Source: CAZBQJ01 sp964494085
Lineage (GTDB): Bacteria > Patescibacteriota > Gracilibacteria > UBA1369
Direction of reading: 5' to 3'
NCBI GenBank assembly: GCA_964494085.1
Contig: CAZBQJ010000003.1
Location: 62,001 to 126,000 of the forward strand
DNA: 64,000 nucleotides
Below the pieces are notes generated by a model. It saw only the letters and a program-made list of their open reading frames with translations, searched no databases and had not been told where the DNA came from. Below are positions 16,703 to 26,600 of this stretch, in pieces; position 1 is the first letter of the stretch, and each line of letters begins with the position of its first letter. A program made the translations under genes and the position numbers.

Positions 16703-17677
16703 ATGAATCAAGCTCAAACTTCCGGAGTAACTGCCAAAAATAAAAGCCCCATCGACTTTGCAGTCGGCGGACAAGCCCTTATCGAAGGGGTTTTAATGCG
16801 ATCACCCAACTTTAATACTATTTCAGTCCGCACTCCGGAAGGATTAATAGCCGAGAAAAAAGAACACTACCGCAATTTGGTCCAAAGAATCAGGTTACTG
16901 AATATTCCCGTCGTACGCGGCGTCATAAATATGTTTGAGATGATGCTCATTGGAACCAAGGCTCTGAATTTCTCGTCGTTATATGCTTTGGGCGAGGGCA
17001 ACAAAGAAGAACAATCCAAAAGTAATTTTTGGACAAATTTCTCTATTCTTTTCTCCACATTTTTTGGTTTGGCCTTAGCAATTGTGCTCTTTAAATTTGT
17101 GCCACTTTGGATCACCAATTTTCTGAGCGGATTCTGGCCGGCTATGAATAACAATTATCTACTCTATAACCTGGTTGACGCCGTCCTCAAAACCTCAATC
17201 TTTGTGGGCTATATCGGAGCAATGTCACTCATTCCGGATATCCGTCGGGTTTTTATGTATCATGGGGCTGAACACAAATCGATCATGACTTATGAACATG
17301 GACTGGATTTAACTGTCGAGAATGCCCGTTCCCAAACCCGCTTTCATCCTCGCTGTGGCACCAGTTTTATCTTGATAGTGTTTTTGATCAGCATCATCGT
17401 CTTTACTCTCATTCCCAAAAACCCTGACTTTACTTTCAACTTCCTGACCCGCTTGGCTGCCCTGCCTTTGGTGGCCGGTCTTTCCTATGAATTGTTGAAG
17501 TCTTCCGCTAAAATGTCCGAGAACTGGTTCTTCAAAATCCTTTCTACCCCCGGCCTATTGATGCAAAGAATCACTACCCAGGAACCCGATGACCAGATGT
17601 TGGAAGTCGCCCTTAACTCCCTAAAATTGGCTTTAGATTCAGAAAAAGCCTATCAAAAAGAAAACTATGTTCTCTAA
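16703..17677 (+). CDS. YqhQ/DUF1385 family membrane protein
   Basis: The 324-residue protein matches the DUF1385 (YqhQ) family. It has an N-terminal VGGQALIEGVLMRSP, a VVRGVINMFEMMLIGTKAL segment, four to five transmembrane helices between about residues 105 and 265, and the family's conserved YHGAEHKSIMTYEHG and RFHPRCGTSFIL segments with their His and Cys residues. The family's biochemical function is not established; the His/Cys motifs suggest metal binding. The next small gene overlaps its end by 11 bp. Confidence 0.9.
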   Translation: MNQAQTSGVTAKNKSPIDFAVGGQALIEGVLMRSPNFNTISVRTPEGLIAEKKEHYRNLVQRIRLLNIPVVRGVINMFEMMLIGTKALNFSSLYALGEGNKEEQSKSNFWTNFSILFSTFFGLALAIVLFKFVPLWITNFLSGFWPAMNNNYLLYNLVDAVLKTSIFVGYIGAMSLIPDIRRVFMYHGAEHKSIMTYEHGLDLTVENARSQTRFHPRCGTSFILIVFLISIIVFTLIPKNPDFTFNFLTRLAALPLVAGLSYELLKSSAKMSENWFFKILSTPGLLMQRITTQEPDDQMLEVALNSLKLALDSEKAYQKENYVL

Positions 17678-17960
17678 AATAAAACATCTCAATCAGCAGC
17701 AAAGAGTATTCCTTATCGCGGCTATTTTAGGTTTGCTGGCACTTATTTTCTATTTGTTCTCAGGACGGGGAAGCCTCGACCAGAATACTCGTGAATTGAG
17801 AAATTCTGATCCTCAAGTACAGGACATTATTTCTCAGGACGGGCCCAACGGTGAAAAGGACTTTCAGGTTAAATGCCAGGACGGCTCCAGTTACGATGTT
17901 TATTATCCTCCTGGCGAAAATGATTATGCTTCGCTGTCAGCCAGCAAATGTCAGCAATAA
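17667..17960 (+). CDS. Small single-pass membrane protein (97 aa)
   Basis: The protein has a basic N-terminus, one transmembrane helix (residues about 14-32, VFLIAAILGLLALIFYLFSG) and an extracytoplasmic tail with the segment VKCQDGSSYDVYYPPGE and two Cys that could pair. The family is not recognised. It overlaps the end of the DUF1385 gene and is therefore co-transcribed with it. Confidence 0.7.
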   Translation: MFSKIKHLNQQQRVFLIAAILGLLALIFYLFSGRGSLDQNTRELRNSDPQVQDIISQDGPNGEKDFQVKCQDGSSYDVYYPPGENDYASLSASKCQQ

Positions 17961-17972
17961 AATTTGACAAAT

Positions 17973-18009
17973 AAAAAAAGGCCTATTTTAAAATGCTTTA
18001 AAATAGGCC
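17973..18009. terminator. Bidirectional terminator between convergent units
   Basis: A perfect 13-bp stem (GGCCTATTTTAAA at 17980-17992, loop ATGC). On the minus strand it is followed by TTTTTTT and ends rplA, on the plus strand by a looser T-rich stretch that can end the DUF1385 unit. Confidence 0.85.
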
Positions 18010-18020
18010 CTTTAATTTTC

Positions 18021-18719
18021 TTATAACTGTTGCAAAGTAGCGGTTGTATCCAGTTTTATGCCTGGCCCCATTGTGGTAGCCACCGATAAACCCTGTATAT
18101 AAGTGCCTTTGGCTCCAGCCGGTTTAGAATCAATGATCGCTTTCAACAAAGCTTTCAAATTTTCTTTCAATTGGTCTTCAGTAAAGGAGACCTTACCAAA
18201 TGTATTGTGCATTTGGCCTTGTTTATCAGTTCTAAATTCTACACGCCCCTTTTTCAATTCTTTAATAGTCTTACCGATCTCTGCGGTGACAGTTCCCGCT
18301 TTCGGATTCGGCATTAAACCCTTGGTACCCAAAGTCTTGGCAACCTTACCGAGATTTTTCATCACCTCCGGGCTGGCTACTGCTACATCAAAATCCATGT
18401 AACCTTTGGTGATTTCTTCAATCAGTTCTTCCAAGCCGGCTTTTACTGCGCCTGCTTCCTTGGCTTCCTTAATCTGATTATCATTAACGAAGGCAATCAC
18501 TCGAATATCTTTACCTGTACCATTTGGTAATGAGACGGTGGAACGAGCCAATTGGTCAGCCTGTTTAGTATCCACTCCCAATTTAACGTGAAGTTCACAA
18601 CTGGCATCAAATTTTGTTGTCGATGTTTTCTTCAACAAATCACAAGCTTCATCCATTGAATAAGCTTTGGTGGCATCGACCATTTCGGCCACCTTTACAT
18701 ATTTCTTTCCTTTTTTCAT
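18021..18719 (-). CDS. rplA: 50S ribosomal protein L1
   Basis: The 232-residue L1 forms the mobile stalk of the large subunit near the E site and often represses its own mRNA. It is recognised from MKKGKKYVKVAEMVD, FDASCELHVKLGVDTKQADQ, the GLMPNPKAGTVT motif (about residue 125) and KAIIDSKPAGAKGTYIQGL near the end. It is downstream of rplK in the leftward secE-nusG cluster, but a membrane-protein gene is inserted between rplK and rplA, so the usual rplKA pair is split. Confidence 0.97.
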   Translation of the reverse strand: MKKGKKYVKVAEMVDATKAYSMDEACDLLKKTSTTKFDASCELHVKLGVDTKQADQLARSTVSLPNGTGKDIRVIAFVNDNQIKEAKEAGAVKAGLEELIEEITKGYMDFDVAVASPEVMKNLGKVAKTLGTKGLMPNPKAGTVTAEIGKTIKELKKGRVEFRTDKQGQMHNTFGKVSFTEDQLKENLKALLKAIIDSKPAGAKGTYIQGLSVATTMGPGIKLDTTATLQQL

Positions 18720-18780
18720 AATCGTTCTTTTGTGTGGTCATAACGCCAAACCGACATTTGGCTCCCACGATATAAATAAT

Positions 18781-19215
18781 TTAAATTTGCTTACGCTTTT
18801 TCCAGTCAATCTGTATCAACCAGAAGTGGAATAACCATATAGGTAAGCCTACTATAGTTAACGCTACCGATTCAGAAATTTGTCTATTGAATTCACTCTT
18901 CTGTTGTTTTTCCTGGCTGTCTGCCAATTTCTGTTCACAGTCAGCGATTTCTGCAGCTGTTCTAGGAGTAGATGCTGTTTGTATTCCCTTCAAGTCATAT
19001 TGGGCATTTGGTATATCGCAAGCCGATGGTTGATATGGTGAGTAGTAACTGTAATTATCCACCGGGTACCAGACATTCAAAACCAGCTTGATGGCACCGG
19101 ACGCTCCGATCACAAAACAAATTAAGCCAATTATCGCTCCCAGACTCAGATAAATAGTTCTGATATACAGAAGTGGAGTAGTCCTGGAATTTGATTCAGC
19201 CTTTTTGTTTGCCAT
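18781..19215 (-). CDS. Two-helix membrane protein between rplK and rplA
   Basis: A 144-residue protein with two hydrophobic segments, about residues 21-45 (YLSLGAIIGLICFVIGASGA) and 113-133. Between them is a Pro/Tyr/Cys-containing loop followed by a Gln/Glu/Lys-rich helix (DCEQKLADSQEKQQKSEF). The family is not recognised. It lies 22 bp after rplK and 61 bp before rplA on the same strand, an unusual place for a membrane protein. Confidence 0.7.
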   Translation of the reverse strand: MANKKAESNSRTTPLLYIRTIYLSLGAIIGLICFVIGASGAIKLVLNVWYPVDNYSYYSPYQPSACDIPNAQYDLKGIQTASTPRTAAEIADCEQKLADSQEKQQKSEFNRQISESVALTIVGLPIWLFHFWLIQIDWKKRKQI

Positions 19216-19237
19216 TAGACTTAGATTAGTAATAAGT

Positions 19238-19663
19238 TTATTTTTCTACATTTACTCCCATACTACGAGCAGTACCGGCGATAATCTTCATGGCTGCCTC
19301 AATGTCATTGGCATTTAGATCAACCATTTTCTTTTCTGCAATTTCCTGGAGTTGAGCTTTGGTCAAAGTACCAATTTTCTCTTTGTTTGGTACTCCTGAT
19401 CCTTTGGCTGCTTTGATTGCCTTCATGATCAAAATCGCCGCTGGAGGTGTTTTGAGGATAAAGGTGAAAGATTTGTCTTCATAGACACTGATTTCTACCG
19501 GGATGATAGTATCACCCATTGGCGCAGTGGCAGCATTAAACTGACTGCAGAAACCTGGAATGTTTACACCGTGTTGACCCAATGCTGGACCGATCGGTGG
19601 TGCTGGATTCGCTTTGCCAGCAGCAATCTGTAATTTAATTACAACTTTTACTTTTTTAGCCAT
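19238..19663 (-). CDS. rplK: 50S ribosomal protein L11
   Basis: The 141-residue L11 binds the GTPase-associated centre of 23S rRNA. Signatures are KVVIKLQIAAGKANPAPPIG, PALGQHGVNIPGFCSQFN (the latter in the N-terminal domain) and the C-terminal rRNA-binding domain with KKMVDLNANDIEAAMKIIAG and TARSMGV. Length is normal. It follows nusG in the order secE-nusG-(unknown)-rplK-(unknown)-rplA. Confidence 0.97.
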   Translation of the reverse strand: MAKKVKVVIKLQIAAGKANPAPPIGPALGQHGVNIPGFCSQFNAATAPMGDTIIPVEISVYEDKSFTFILKTPPAAILIMKAIKAAKGSGVPNKEKIGTLTKAQLQEIAEKKMVDLNANDIEAAMKIIAGTARSMGVNVEK

Positions 19664-19721
19664 AATGATTTATATAATTCTGATATACCTCCGTAAATGT
19701 AGAAGCGACATTCACATTGGC

Positions 19722-20465
19722 TTAAATAAGCTCCAAAAGTAACTTCGACACTGAATCAAAATAGTTCTTGTCTCCGTTTTTAGCCTTTGGATAGCTCAGA
19801 GCATACACATTGGTTCGAGTTTTGACAACCAAAAATGCCTGATCTGTAGGCTCATTGAAATTGATGAAAAATGAGCTCAGCCCAAATTGATTAGTTTCGT
19901 TTACCGAAGCCCCCAATTCATCCTTGATTTTTGCTTTGAGATAGTCGTAAACCTCCTGATTCTGACTTTTATCCGTTAATTCAAATTCAACAGCCAGGAG
20001 TACTTGCCTTTGATTACCTTCATTATTTTCCAACACTTCCTTTTCCACAATGTTTAGATAACTGAGCATGGAAAGGTCAAATCGATCAAACAATTTCCCG
20101 TTAAATGGTTTCGGTTTAATTACAAAACTACTGAAGCCGGCTTTCATCAGAGCCTCACTATTAATGTTTTTAACGACCAAATCACCATATAGATTGCTGG
20201 GTGCAGTCGATGGAAGAGCCGGCTTGGCTACCTCAATTTGAGGCTTTTCGGTTGTCGCAGGTGAAGTCAGTGTGTCCTCTGTTTTATCAGCATTTTGCTG
20301 ATCATTCGCAGATTCGTCTGTATTCAAATTGGCATTACTGGCTCCTTCGGTAGGAAAGGGTTTGCGTGCCGGAGCATTCTCAACATTACTCACACCGATA
20401 AAAAAAACGATCAAAATCGCTAGAATCGAGATCATCGCCAATGATGTAGAAGATTTGCTATGCAT
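19722..20465 (-). CDS. Membrane-anchored hypothetical protein between nusG and rplK
   Basis: The 247-residue protein has one N-terminal anchor (residues about 8-27, SLAMISILAILIVFFIGVSN), a low-complexity Asn/Asp/Thr/Pro linker (about 30-90), and a folded C-terminal domain of alternating strands and helices (about 92-247). The family is not recognised. It is 47 bp after nusG and 58 bp before rplK. A surface-exposed globular domain held on a flexible stalk is the likely architecture. Confidence 0.7.
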   Translation of the reverse strand: MHSKSSTSLAMISILAILIVFFIGVSNVENAPARKPFPTEGASNANLNTDESANDQQNADKTEDTLTSPATTEKPQIEVAKPALPSTAPSNLYGDLVVKNINSEALMKAGFSSFVIKPKPFNGKLFDRFDLSMLSYLNIVEKEVLENNEGNQRQVLLAVEFELTDKSQNQEVYDYLKAKIKDELGASVNETNQFGLSSFFINFNEPTDQAFLVVKTRTNVYALSYPKAKNGDKNYFDSVSKLLLELI

Positions 20466-20512
20466 ACAGCCATACTAAATCATCACTGGGCTCAAAAGTA
20501 AAGTTTCTGTCC

Positions 20513-21058
20513 TTACTTCTTTTTGACCTGCATAAAGTCCAATTCGATCGGAGTCTCACGTCCGAAAATAGATATCAGCACTTTGACCTTTCCTTTTTCT
20601 TCGTCAACTTTGTTGACCAGACCATCATAATTTACAAATGGACCATCCAGAATCATCACATGATCACCGACATTAAAGTCAATCTTGAATTTAGCATCCT
20701 GTTCTCCCATCTGTTTCTTCACAATATTGAATTCATCTGGAGAAACCGGCACGGGGACATTTCCTGCCCCGACAAATCCGGTAACATTTGGAGTATTGCG
20801 TACCACATACCATGATTCATCTGTAACATTCATGTCAACCAATACATAACCCGGAAAAATTCTTTTCTTTTCAGTGACCGGTTCGCCTTTTTTGATCACA
20901 ATTTGGGTTTCTTTTGGCACAACCACATCAAAAATGTAATCATGCATATTCAATGAGTCGATTCTCTGCTTCAATGCTTCCGCTACAGCATCTTCATATC
21001 CAGAATAAGTATGAATGACATACCAATGTCTACCAGTATTTTCCGCTTGTCGTCCCAT
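20513..21058 (-). CDS. nusG: Transcription termination/antitermination factor NusG
   Basis: The 181-residue NusG has the NGN domain that binds RNA polymerase (WYVIHTYSGYEDAVAEALKQR, and KRIFPGYVLVDM at about residues 62-75) with NTPNVTGFVG, and a C-terminal KOW domain (FNVGDHVMILDGPFVNYDG, about 126-145), which contacts S10 or Rho in other bacteria. It lies 31 bp downstream of secE in the classic order. Confidence 0.97.
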   Translation of the reverse strand: MGRQAENTGRHWYVIHTYSGYEDAVAEALKQRIDSLNMHDYIFDVVVPKETQIVIKKGEPVTEKKRIFPGYVLVDMNVTDESWYVVRNTPNVTGFVGAGNVPVPVSPDEFNIVKKQMGEQDAKFKIDFNVGDHVMILDGPFVNYDGLVNKVDEEKGKVKVLISIFGRETPIELDFMQVKKK

Positions 21059-21089
21059 GAGATTGTTTTATAACTTTGAAATAATTAGA

Positions 21090-21299
21090 CTACTTTCCTA
21101 CTAAAACCAGTAATTGGCCATATCCATAATTGAGTATAACATCGGCCAAACCAATAATTAAAATTGAGGCCAGACAAAAGGCCAACACGATTATCGTCAA
21201 ACGGAAGGCCTGCTTTCCTGTAGGCCATGTAGTACGCTTCAGTTCCAGGATACTTTCCTGTACATAATCTACCGCTGGATTTGATTTCTTTTCCGCCAT
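21090..21299 (-). CDS. secE: Preprotein translocase subunit SecE
   Basis: The 69-residue single-helix form of SecE clamps SecY in the Sec translocon. It has the amphipathic LELKRTTWPTGKQAFR segment before one transmembrane helix (residues about 32-54). It is the first gene of the leftward secE-nusG-rplK-rplA cluster. Confidence 0.93.
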   Translation of the reverse strand: MAEKKSNPAVDYVQESILELKRTTWPTGKQAFRLTIIVLAFCLASILIIGLADVILNYGYGQLLVLVGK

Positions 21300-21366
21300 A
21301 AGAAGTTTTGCTAATCAGTTAAAGCAAAAAAATTTAACCAAAATAGTGAAGATTAAGCAAGAAGTT

Positions 21367-21395
21367 TTGGAAAAAAAGCCTAAAAATGCTAAAAT
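21367..21395 (+). promoter_or_regulatory. Promoter of the VirB2-like/PKD gene run
   Basis: TTGGAA (21367-21372), 17 bp and TAAAAT (21390-21395) in the context ATGCTAAAATAC, the same extended -10 as elsewhere. It lies inside the longest open frame, which supports a start downstream of the GTG at 21346. Confidence 0.6.
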
Positions 21396-21438
21396 ACATA
21401 GATTATCAATGGCCGGCCAAACTCGACCAAAGACCAAA

Positions 21439-22518
21439 ATGACCAAAAAAATCCTCAAAATCATTCAATATTCGCTAATTTCGCTTGGACTAGTCTTGTT
21501 TTTCAGTCAAATAACCTTGGCTCAGGGCGCCGGAGCAACCGCCCAGCCATCCTTAATTCTGCCGGATGTCAGTAATTATGGTGGAATGGTCCAGGATCCC
21601 GGTATCACCGGCGCCCAATCATTCAGCAGTGCTTTTGCCTCTTTGGTCGTCGGATTAGTGCTCAATGTACGCTATGTTTTATTGGCTATCGCCATCGCCA
21701 TGGTGGTTTTTGCCGGTTTCGGTATGGTTACTGCCCAGGGCAATGAAGAAAAGTGGAAAAACGCCAAGAGTACCTTGACTTTCGCCATTATCGGTCTAGC
21801 ACTGGTCGGCTTGGCCGGCGAGGTAGTCAGAATCTTTGCAGTTGGTGATTGTGCGGAACTGGGACTATTACCGTCAGGAAATTCCACCGGATGTACCAGT
21901 GGAGGTATTTTGAAAAGTCCGCAAAGCATTATCCAACGCAGCACGCTCTTCAATCAGAACGTTATGTATCTGATCACCTTTATCAAATATCTGATCGGTG
22001 CGATCGCTGTCCTGGTTTTAATGAAAAGTGCTCTCGGGATGGTCGCCAATACCGCCAGTGAAGAATTGGAAAAAAATAAAAAGAATGTCATTGCCTCCGT
22101 CATCGGTTTGATTATGATTGTTCTGGCCGACCCCTTGATTAACAAGGTCTTCTTTAGCGTCGACAAAACTAGATACCCCAGTACCGGAGGTGCGATTGTC
22201 AGTATCAATTATCAGCAGGGGATCAGCGAAATAGTTGGTTTCACCAATTTCCTGGTCACTATTCTGACTCCTATTGCCATCCTGGTAGTGGTAGCCGGTG
22301 GCATTATGTACATTACTTCCGGTGGTAATTCCGAAAACCAGGCTAAAGCTAAACGCATGATTTTCTTGGCTATTCTGGCAATTATCATTATCTATGGGGC
22401 TTTCGCCATAGTTTCAACCTTCATTAGTGGAGCATTCTCTTCCACCGATGCTCCCGACATCAATCCGGCTTCAGCTGTAGAAGGTATTCCTACACCATCC
22501 GTTACTCCACCAATTTAA
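21439..22518 (+). CDS. Three-unit VirB2/TrbC-like membrane protein
   Basis: The open frame reaches back to a GTG at 21346. I place the start at ATG 21439 because a promoter lies at 21367-21395 and the product then begins with a clean signal peptide (MTKKILKIIQYSLISLGLV, ending LAQG); ATG 21409 is possible. The 359-residue protein repeats a two-helix VirB2-like unit three times. Each unit is a hydrophobic helix, a short charged loop (GNEEKWKNAKS; SEELEKNKKN; SGGNSENQAKAKR) and a second helix. VirB2/TrbC proteins are pilin or channel components of type IV secretion. The next gene, of the same architecture, starts 4 bp later. A secretion or pilus role is inference. Confidence 0.75.
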   Translation: MTKKILKIIQYSLISLGLVLFFSQITLAQGAGATAQPSLILPDVSNYGGMVQDPGITGAQSFSSAFASLVVGLVLNVRYVLLAIAIAMVVFAGFGMVTAQGNEEKWKNAKSTLTFAIIGLALVGLAGEVVRIFAVGDCAELGLLPSGNSTGCTSGGILKSPQSIIQRSTLFNQNVMYLITFIKYLIGAIAVLVLMKSALGMVANTASEELEKNKKNVIASVIGLIMIVLADPLINKVFFSVDKTRYPSTGGAIVSINYQQGISEIVGFTNFLVTILTPIAILVVVAGGIMYITSGGNSENQAKAKRMIFLAILAIIIIYGAFAIVSTFISGAFSSTDAPDINPASAVEGIPTPSVTPPI

Positions 22519-22522
22519 TTTA

Positions 22523-23521
22523 ATGACCAGAAAAATCCTCACAATTTGTCTATCTTTGGTCCTCGGCTTGCTGCTAAGCGCTTCAGCCTATGCTCAAACC
22601 TCTACTCCTCCCAATCCCAGCGGAACCGCCACACCGATTGGCGGAATAGGGGACGTCGTTCGGCAAGTTGGGGCCGGCACACCTCTCTCCAATTTAGATA
22701 AAGGGCATTCTAGCCAAGCTTATGAGTCCGGCGCATCCCAGATCACCAGCATCATTTATTATTTGCTGGACTTTTTTAAATATATTTTGGGTAGCATTGC
22801 CGTCATCATGATCATTGTTTCTGGAATGAAACTGATTCTGGCCGGTCGACAGGTCACCGAAGCGATGAGTCGAGAAAAAGAGACCATCAGGTTTGCTTTT
22901 GTCGGATTAATTTTAATCATTCTTGCAGATCAGATTATCAAAGTGTTTTTCGGGGCCGAGGGGGAGATCTATCGGACGGGAACAGACCTACAGCTAGCCG
23001 CCCAAGCCGGTTCCGGTTTAGCCCTCGGGGCCACTAACTTACTGAGGGTATTCATCCCCTCAATTGCCGTTCTCTTTATGATCATTGCCGGTTTCCGTCT
23101 GCTTAGCTCCGGAGGCGACACTGACAAACTCAATAAAGCCAAAAAACAGATTACCTGGGCTGTTCTAGGTTTGATCTTGGCCGGATTGGCAGAAGTAATT
23201 ATTTATACAGTTGTTTACCCCAATCTCGGGACCAGTATTCCTGATCCACAGGCCTTTACCAAGTTGGTGATCACCATGACCAACTTTATTTCCGGCTTTA
23301 TTTCCACACTGAGTGTCATCATGATCATATATGCCGGTTATCTCTATGTGGTTTCACTGGGAGGACAGGGACTCGATAAAGCCAAAACCATTCTCAAAGG
23401 TGCTATAATCGGGCTACTGATCGCCATGGCCGCTTTTGCCCTGGTGAATACTTTTTTCCACGTTGTGCCTATCACCAATACTGCTCCACTGGTCAACGAT
23501 AATCCTACTTCCAGTACATAA
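22523..23521 (+). CDS. Second three-unit VirB2/TrbC-like membrane protein
   Basis: The 332-residue protein has a signal peptide (residues 1-25, ending SAYAQ), a Pro/Gly-rich exported segment, and three tandem two-helix units at about residues 76-144, 170-232 and 247-315. Loops between the helices are charged and related: RQVTEAMSREKET, SGGDTDKLNKAKKQ and LGGQGLDKAKTIL. This copies the architecture of the gene before it, but the two differ in sequence, so they look like old duplicates with separate roles. They are probably subunits of one membrane assembly. Confidence 0.75.
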   Translation: MTRKILTICLSLVLGLLLSASAYAQTSTPPNPSGTATPIGGIGDVVRQVGAGTPLSNLDKGHSSQAYESGASQITSIIYYLLDFFKYILGSIAVIMIIVSGMKLILAGRQVTEAMSREKETIRFAFVGLILIILADQIIKVFFGAEGEIYRTGTDLQLAAQAGSGLALGATNLLRVFIPSIAVLFMIIAGFRLLSSGGDTDKLNKAKKQITWAVLGLILAGLAEVIIYTVVYPNLGTSIPDPQAFTKLVITMTNFISGFISTLSVIMIIYAGYLYVVSLGGQGLDKAKTILKGAIIGLLIAMAAFALVNTFFHVVPITNTAPLVNDNPTSST

Positions 23522-23588
23522 AGAGAATAAATTTTCCATAACGTCAACTGATTTTTGGTCTATCCATGCTTCCAGCCGCCTGGGTGCT

Positions 23589-23617
23589 TTGAGTTTATCA
23601 GCGAAAAATGCTATAAT
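23589..23617 (+). promoter_or_regulatory. Promoter of the giant VirB2-PKD gene
   Basis: TTGAGT (23589-23594), 17 bp and TATAAT (23612-23617) in the context ATGCTATAATAC. The predicted start is near 23624, about 20 bases before the ATG at 23644. Confidence 0.75.
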
Positions 23618-23643
23618 ACAGGGATTTGAATCAAAAAAAGCCT

Positions 23644-26600
23644 ATGTTTGCCAACAAAAAAAACTTTTTCGCCACATTTCTGCTTACCATCATGATTGTG
23701 ATGGGCACTTTTGTCTTTCTCTCACCACAATCGGTCAGAGCCGATTTTGGCGACAGCCTTTTAACCTTTATGGGTTGTGATGATAGCAACAATGACGGTT
23801 TAAATATCGAAGATTGTGTCTCGTCAGGCTCCGGCAGTGGTACCGTTACTGATTTTACCGATTTTAAAGGCACATTAGCAGCTCCTGATGCCTCGGGTTA
23901 TGCTTCCGGTTTGACCCAAGCTACCGATGCTCGTACCTTTATCCTCAATGTAGTGAATTTCGCCCTCGGTTTTCTAGGTCTGATCGCTGTTGTTATAGTC
24001 ATTTATGGCGGCGTCCTGATGGTTACCTCGGCCGGAGGGGACGGTATGGGTAAAGGTAAAAAGGCCATCACTTATGCTGCTATCGGTCTTCTGGTAGTGA
24101 TGAGTTCTTTTGCCCTTGTCAATACCATTTTACTGGCTCCCAGCGGTAGCGAAAAGGGTGGATCTGGTTCATCTATCAATACCAGTACCATTCGCGGAGT
24201 TGCCGGTAATGCTCGTTTCAATTATTTGGCTGACCAGATCAACACTATCATTTTGAATGTTTACAATAGTTATCAGTTTTATCTGGGAGCAAAACAAAAC
24301 ATCGAAACTGCTGAAGCCAATATTATGGCCTTTAATAGCTCGGCTTGTGTAGTTCCAATGAGTAATTGCGTTAACCAATTCAGTATTCTGGTGGACGGTC
24401 AACTCAATCAATTAACCAATCTGGGCAACAATCCCAGTGCCAATGCCAAATTCACTACAGGACTCGCGGCTTATATCTCGACAATTAACGCTTTGAAAAA
24501 TGAAAAACTACCGCAGATTTCTGCTGATATCAGTTCCGCGGATTGTAATACGGATAATAAATTTGCCGAGTTTAACCCATGTACAACAAATGATCTTCAA
24601 AGCATTAGAGCTAAATTCGATAATCTGAAAAAATCCATCAGCGATTCGATGAGTAATACCACCAATAGCAAGTTCCTGATCGACGGTTACAATGAACAGC
24701 TTGACACCGCGGCTTACCAGACAGCCCAGATATACCAAAGTGTCTACGGTTTGGCTTCTTCTCAAATCGGGCAACAATACTTTTCTCAATTGATACCGGC
24801 CTTTGCTGGATCTGGTGGAGCTGCGCCTACAACTACTCCTACAACTACTCCAAACATCGACAGTTATCAGCCAGCGGCAGATACCGGTGAATATGCTAAA
24901 GGAAAGGATAAAATGGGCAAATACCTACCCATCGGGGCTCCATTAACTAATATCGACCAAACATTCATCAAGAATATCCTGAAAGCACTAATCCAGATCA
25001 AATCCATCTTGGAGAACATCAAATTTGTTGACGCTGTTATTTCAGCAGATATCAAGCAAGGAAATGCCCCATTGATAGTGAATTTCTCCAGTGTCGGATC
25101 GAAAGATCCCTCCGGCTTTGGCATTACCGATGACCGCATTGAATGGGATCTCAACGGTGATGGAGATTTTTCTGAAAGTACCGATGCTAAATGTCCTGAA
25201 GTCAAACAAGCCGTTGCCAGCTGTATTTTCTCCAAACCGGGCACCTATCGAGTAACAGTCAGAATCAAACCAATCAGCGGCAAGAAAAATGAAGCTACCG
25301 GTTTGGACTGGGATCAGGAAATAGCTCCGGGAATCTCCTACATCGATATTCTGGTCAATCCTCCCTCAACAAAGATTAACTTAACTGTCAAGCCAACCAA
25401 AGGTGGCGTCGCTCAACCGGTAATAAAATACGACAGTAAAACCCAATTAATCCAAACTGATGCTGACAAGGTGTATTTCCTCCTTTCCCAGGCCCAGGGC
25501 GGCTTAACTTTCGATGCCACCAAATCCACTTTCTCAGATGGCAATACCCCTATCACCAATGACCCTAGTTCCAAAATCCGCTGGAATTTCGGTATAAATT
25601 CTCCACAGAATGACGCCTATATGATTCCATCAGATAAGTCACTAACTTTGGACCAGGTCTATGCTCAAGCCGGAAGCTATCAAGTCAACTTTGAAGTAAC
25701 CGATAAAAACAATGTCATCGACCGTAAAATATTTACTCTGGTGGTATCCAACATTGCCCCGATTATCGCCAATCCACCTCAAACCGGAATAGTTGGTAAT
25801 GAATTAACTTTCGACGGTTCAGAATCTTCCAGTGATGGTGGGCCAATAATCTTTAATTGGAAAGTTGAAAAAGAGGGAGGTGTCCCCCCAGCTACAGCCT
25901 TTGTCCAACCGCTACATAATTGGTTGAATCAAGTTGCACATGCAGCAGCATCCACCCCTAGCATTTCTACTTTACCTCCCAAGCTCTTGAACCCCACTAA
26001 GCGGATTGAAGATAATCAGTTTTATCATTGCAGCATGCCGTCAGGTAAAGACGACCTACTTAAATGTACCTTTAAACGAGCCGGATTATACAAAATCACT
26101 TTATCATTAAATGATCAAGACGGCGTTCCCCGTGAAGTCAGCAGTAATGTGATCATTAGTTCGAATCCTCCTACCGCCGGGTTCAAAATGGTCCAATTAA
26201 CGCCAACTGTCCCGGCCCTCTACAAATTGGATGCTTCCCAATTGAGTTTTGATCCTGATGAAAAGGACAATTCCAATCTGGAATATAGTTGGGAAATAAA
26301 TCCGGCCACCTGTACTTTAATAGGTTTTGCCGATGATACACCGGATGGCGATTTGATCAAATCAGCCACAGACGCTTTTTCTACACAGACACCTTGCACC
26401 AAAATCAAGGGTTTTGCTACCGGGGCAAGCAAACCTGTCGTTAAATTTACACAAAAGGGAGATTACGCGGTAAACCTGGTAGTCCGTACCAATGATGAGC
26501 CAAATCTAACTTCAGATCCTGTTGAATCACTTTTGAATGTTGACAATATCTTGGATGTCAGCTGGGGTGAGATGAAGCCAAGCGCTATCTTACAAGTACC

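Noticed and set aside
21346..21438. GTG 21346 as the start of the first VirB2-like protein.
   Set aside because: A promoter lies within this stretch, and the extra 31 residues would sit before a clean signal peptide.
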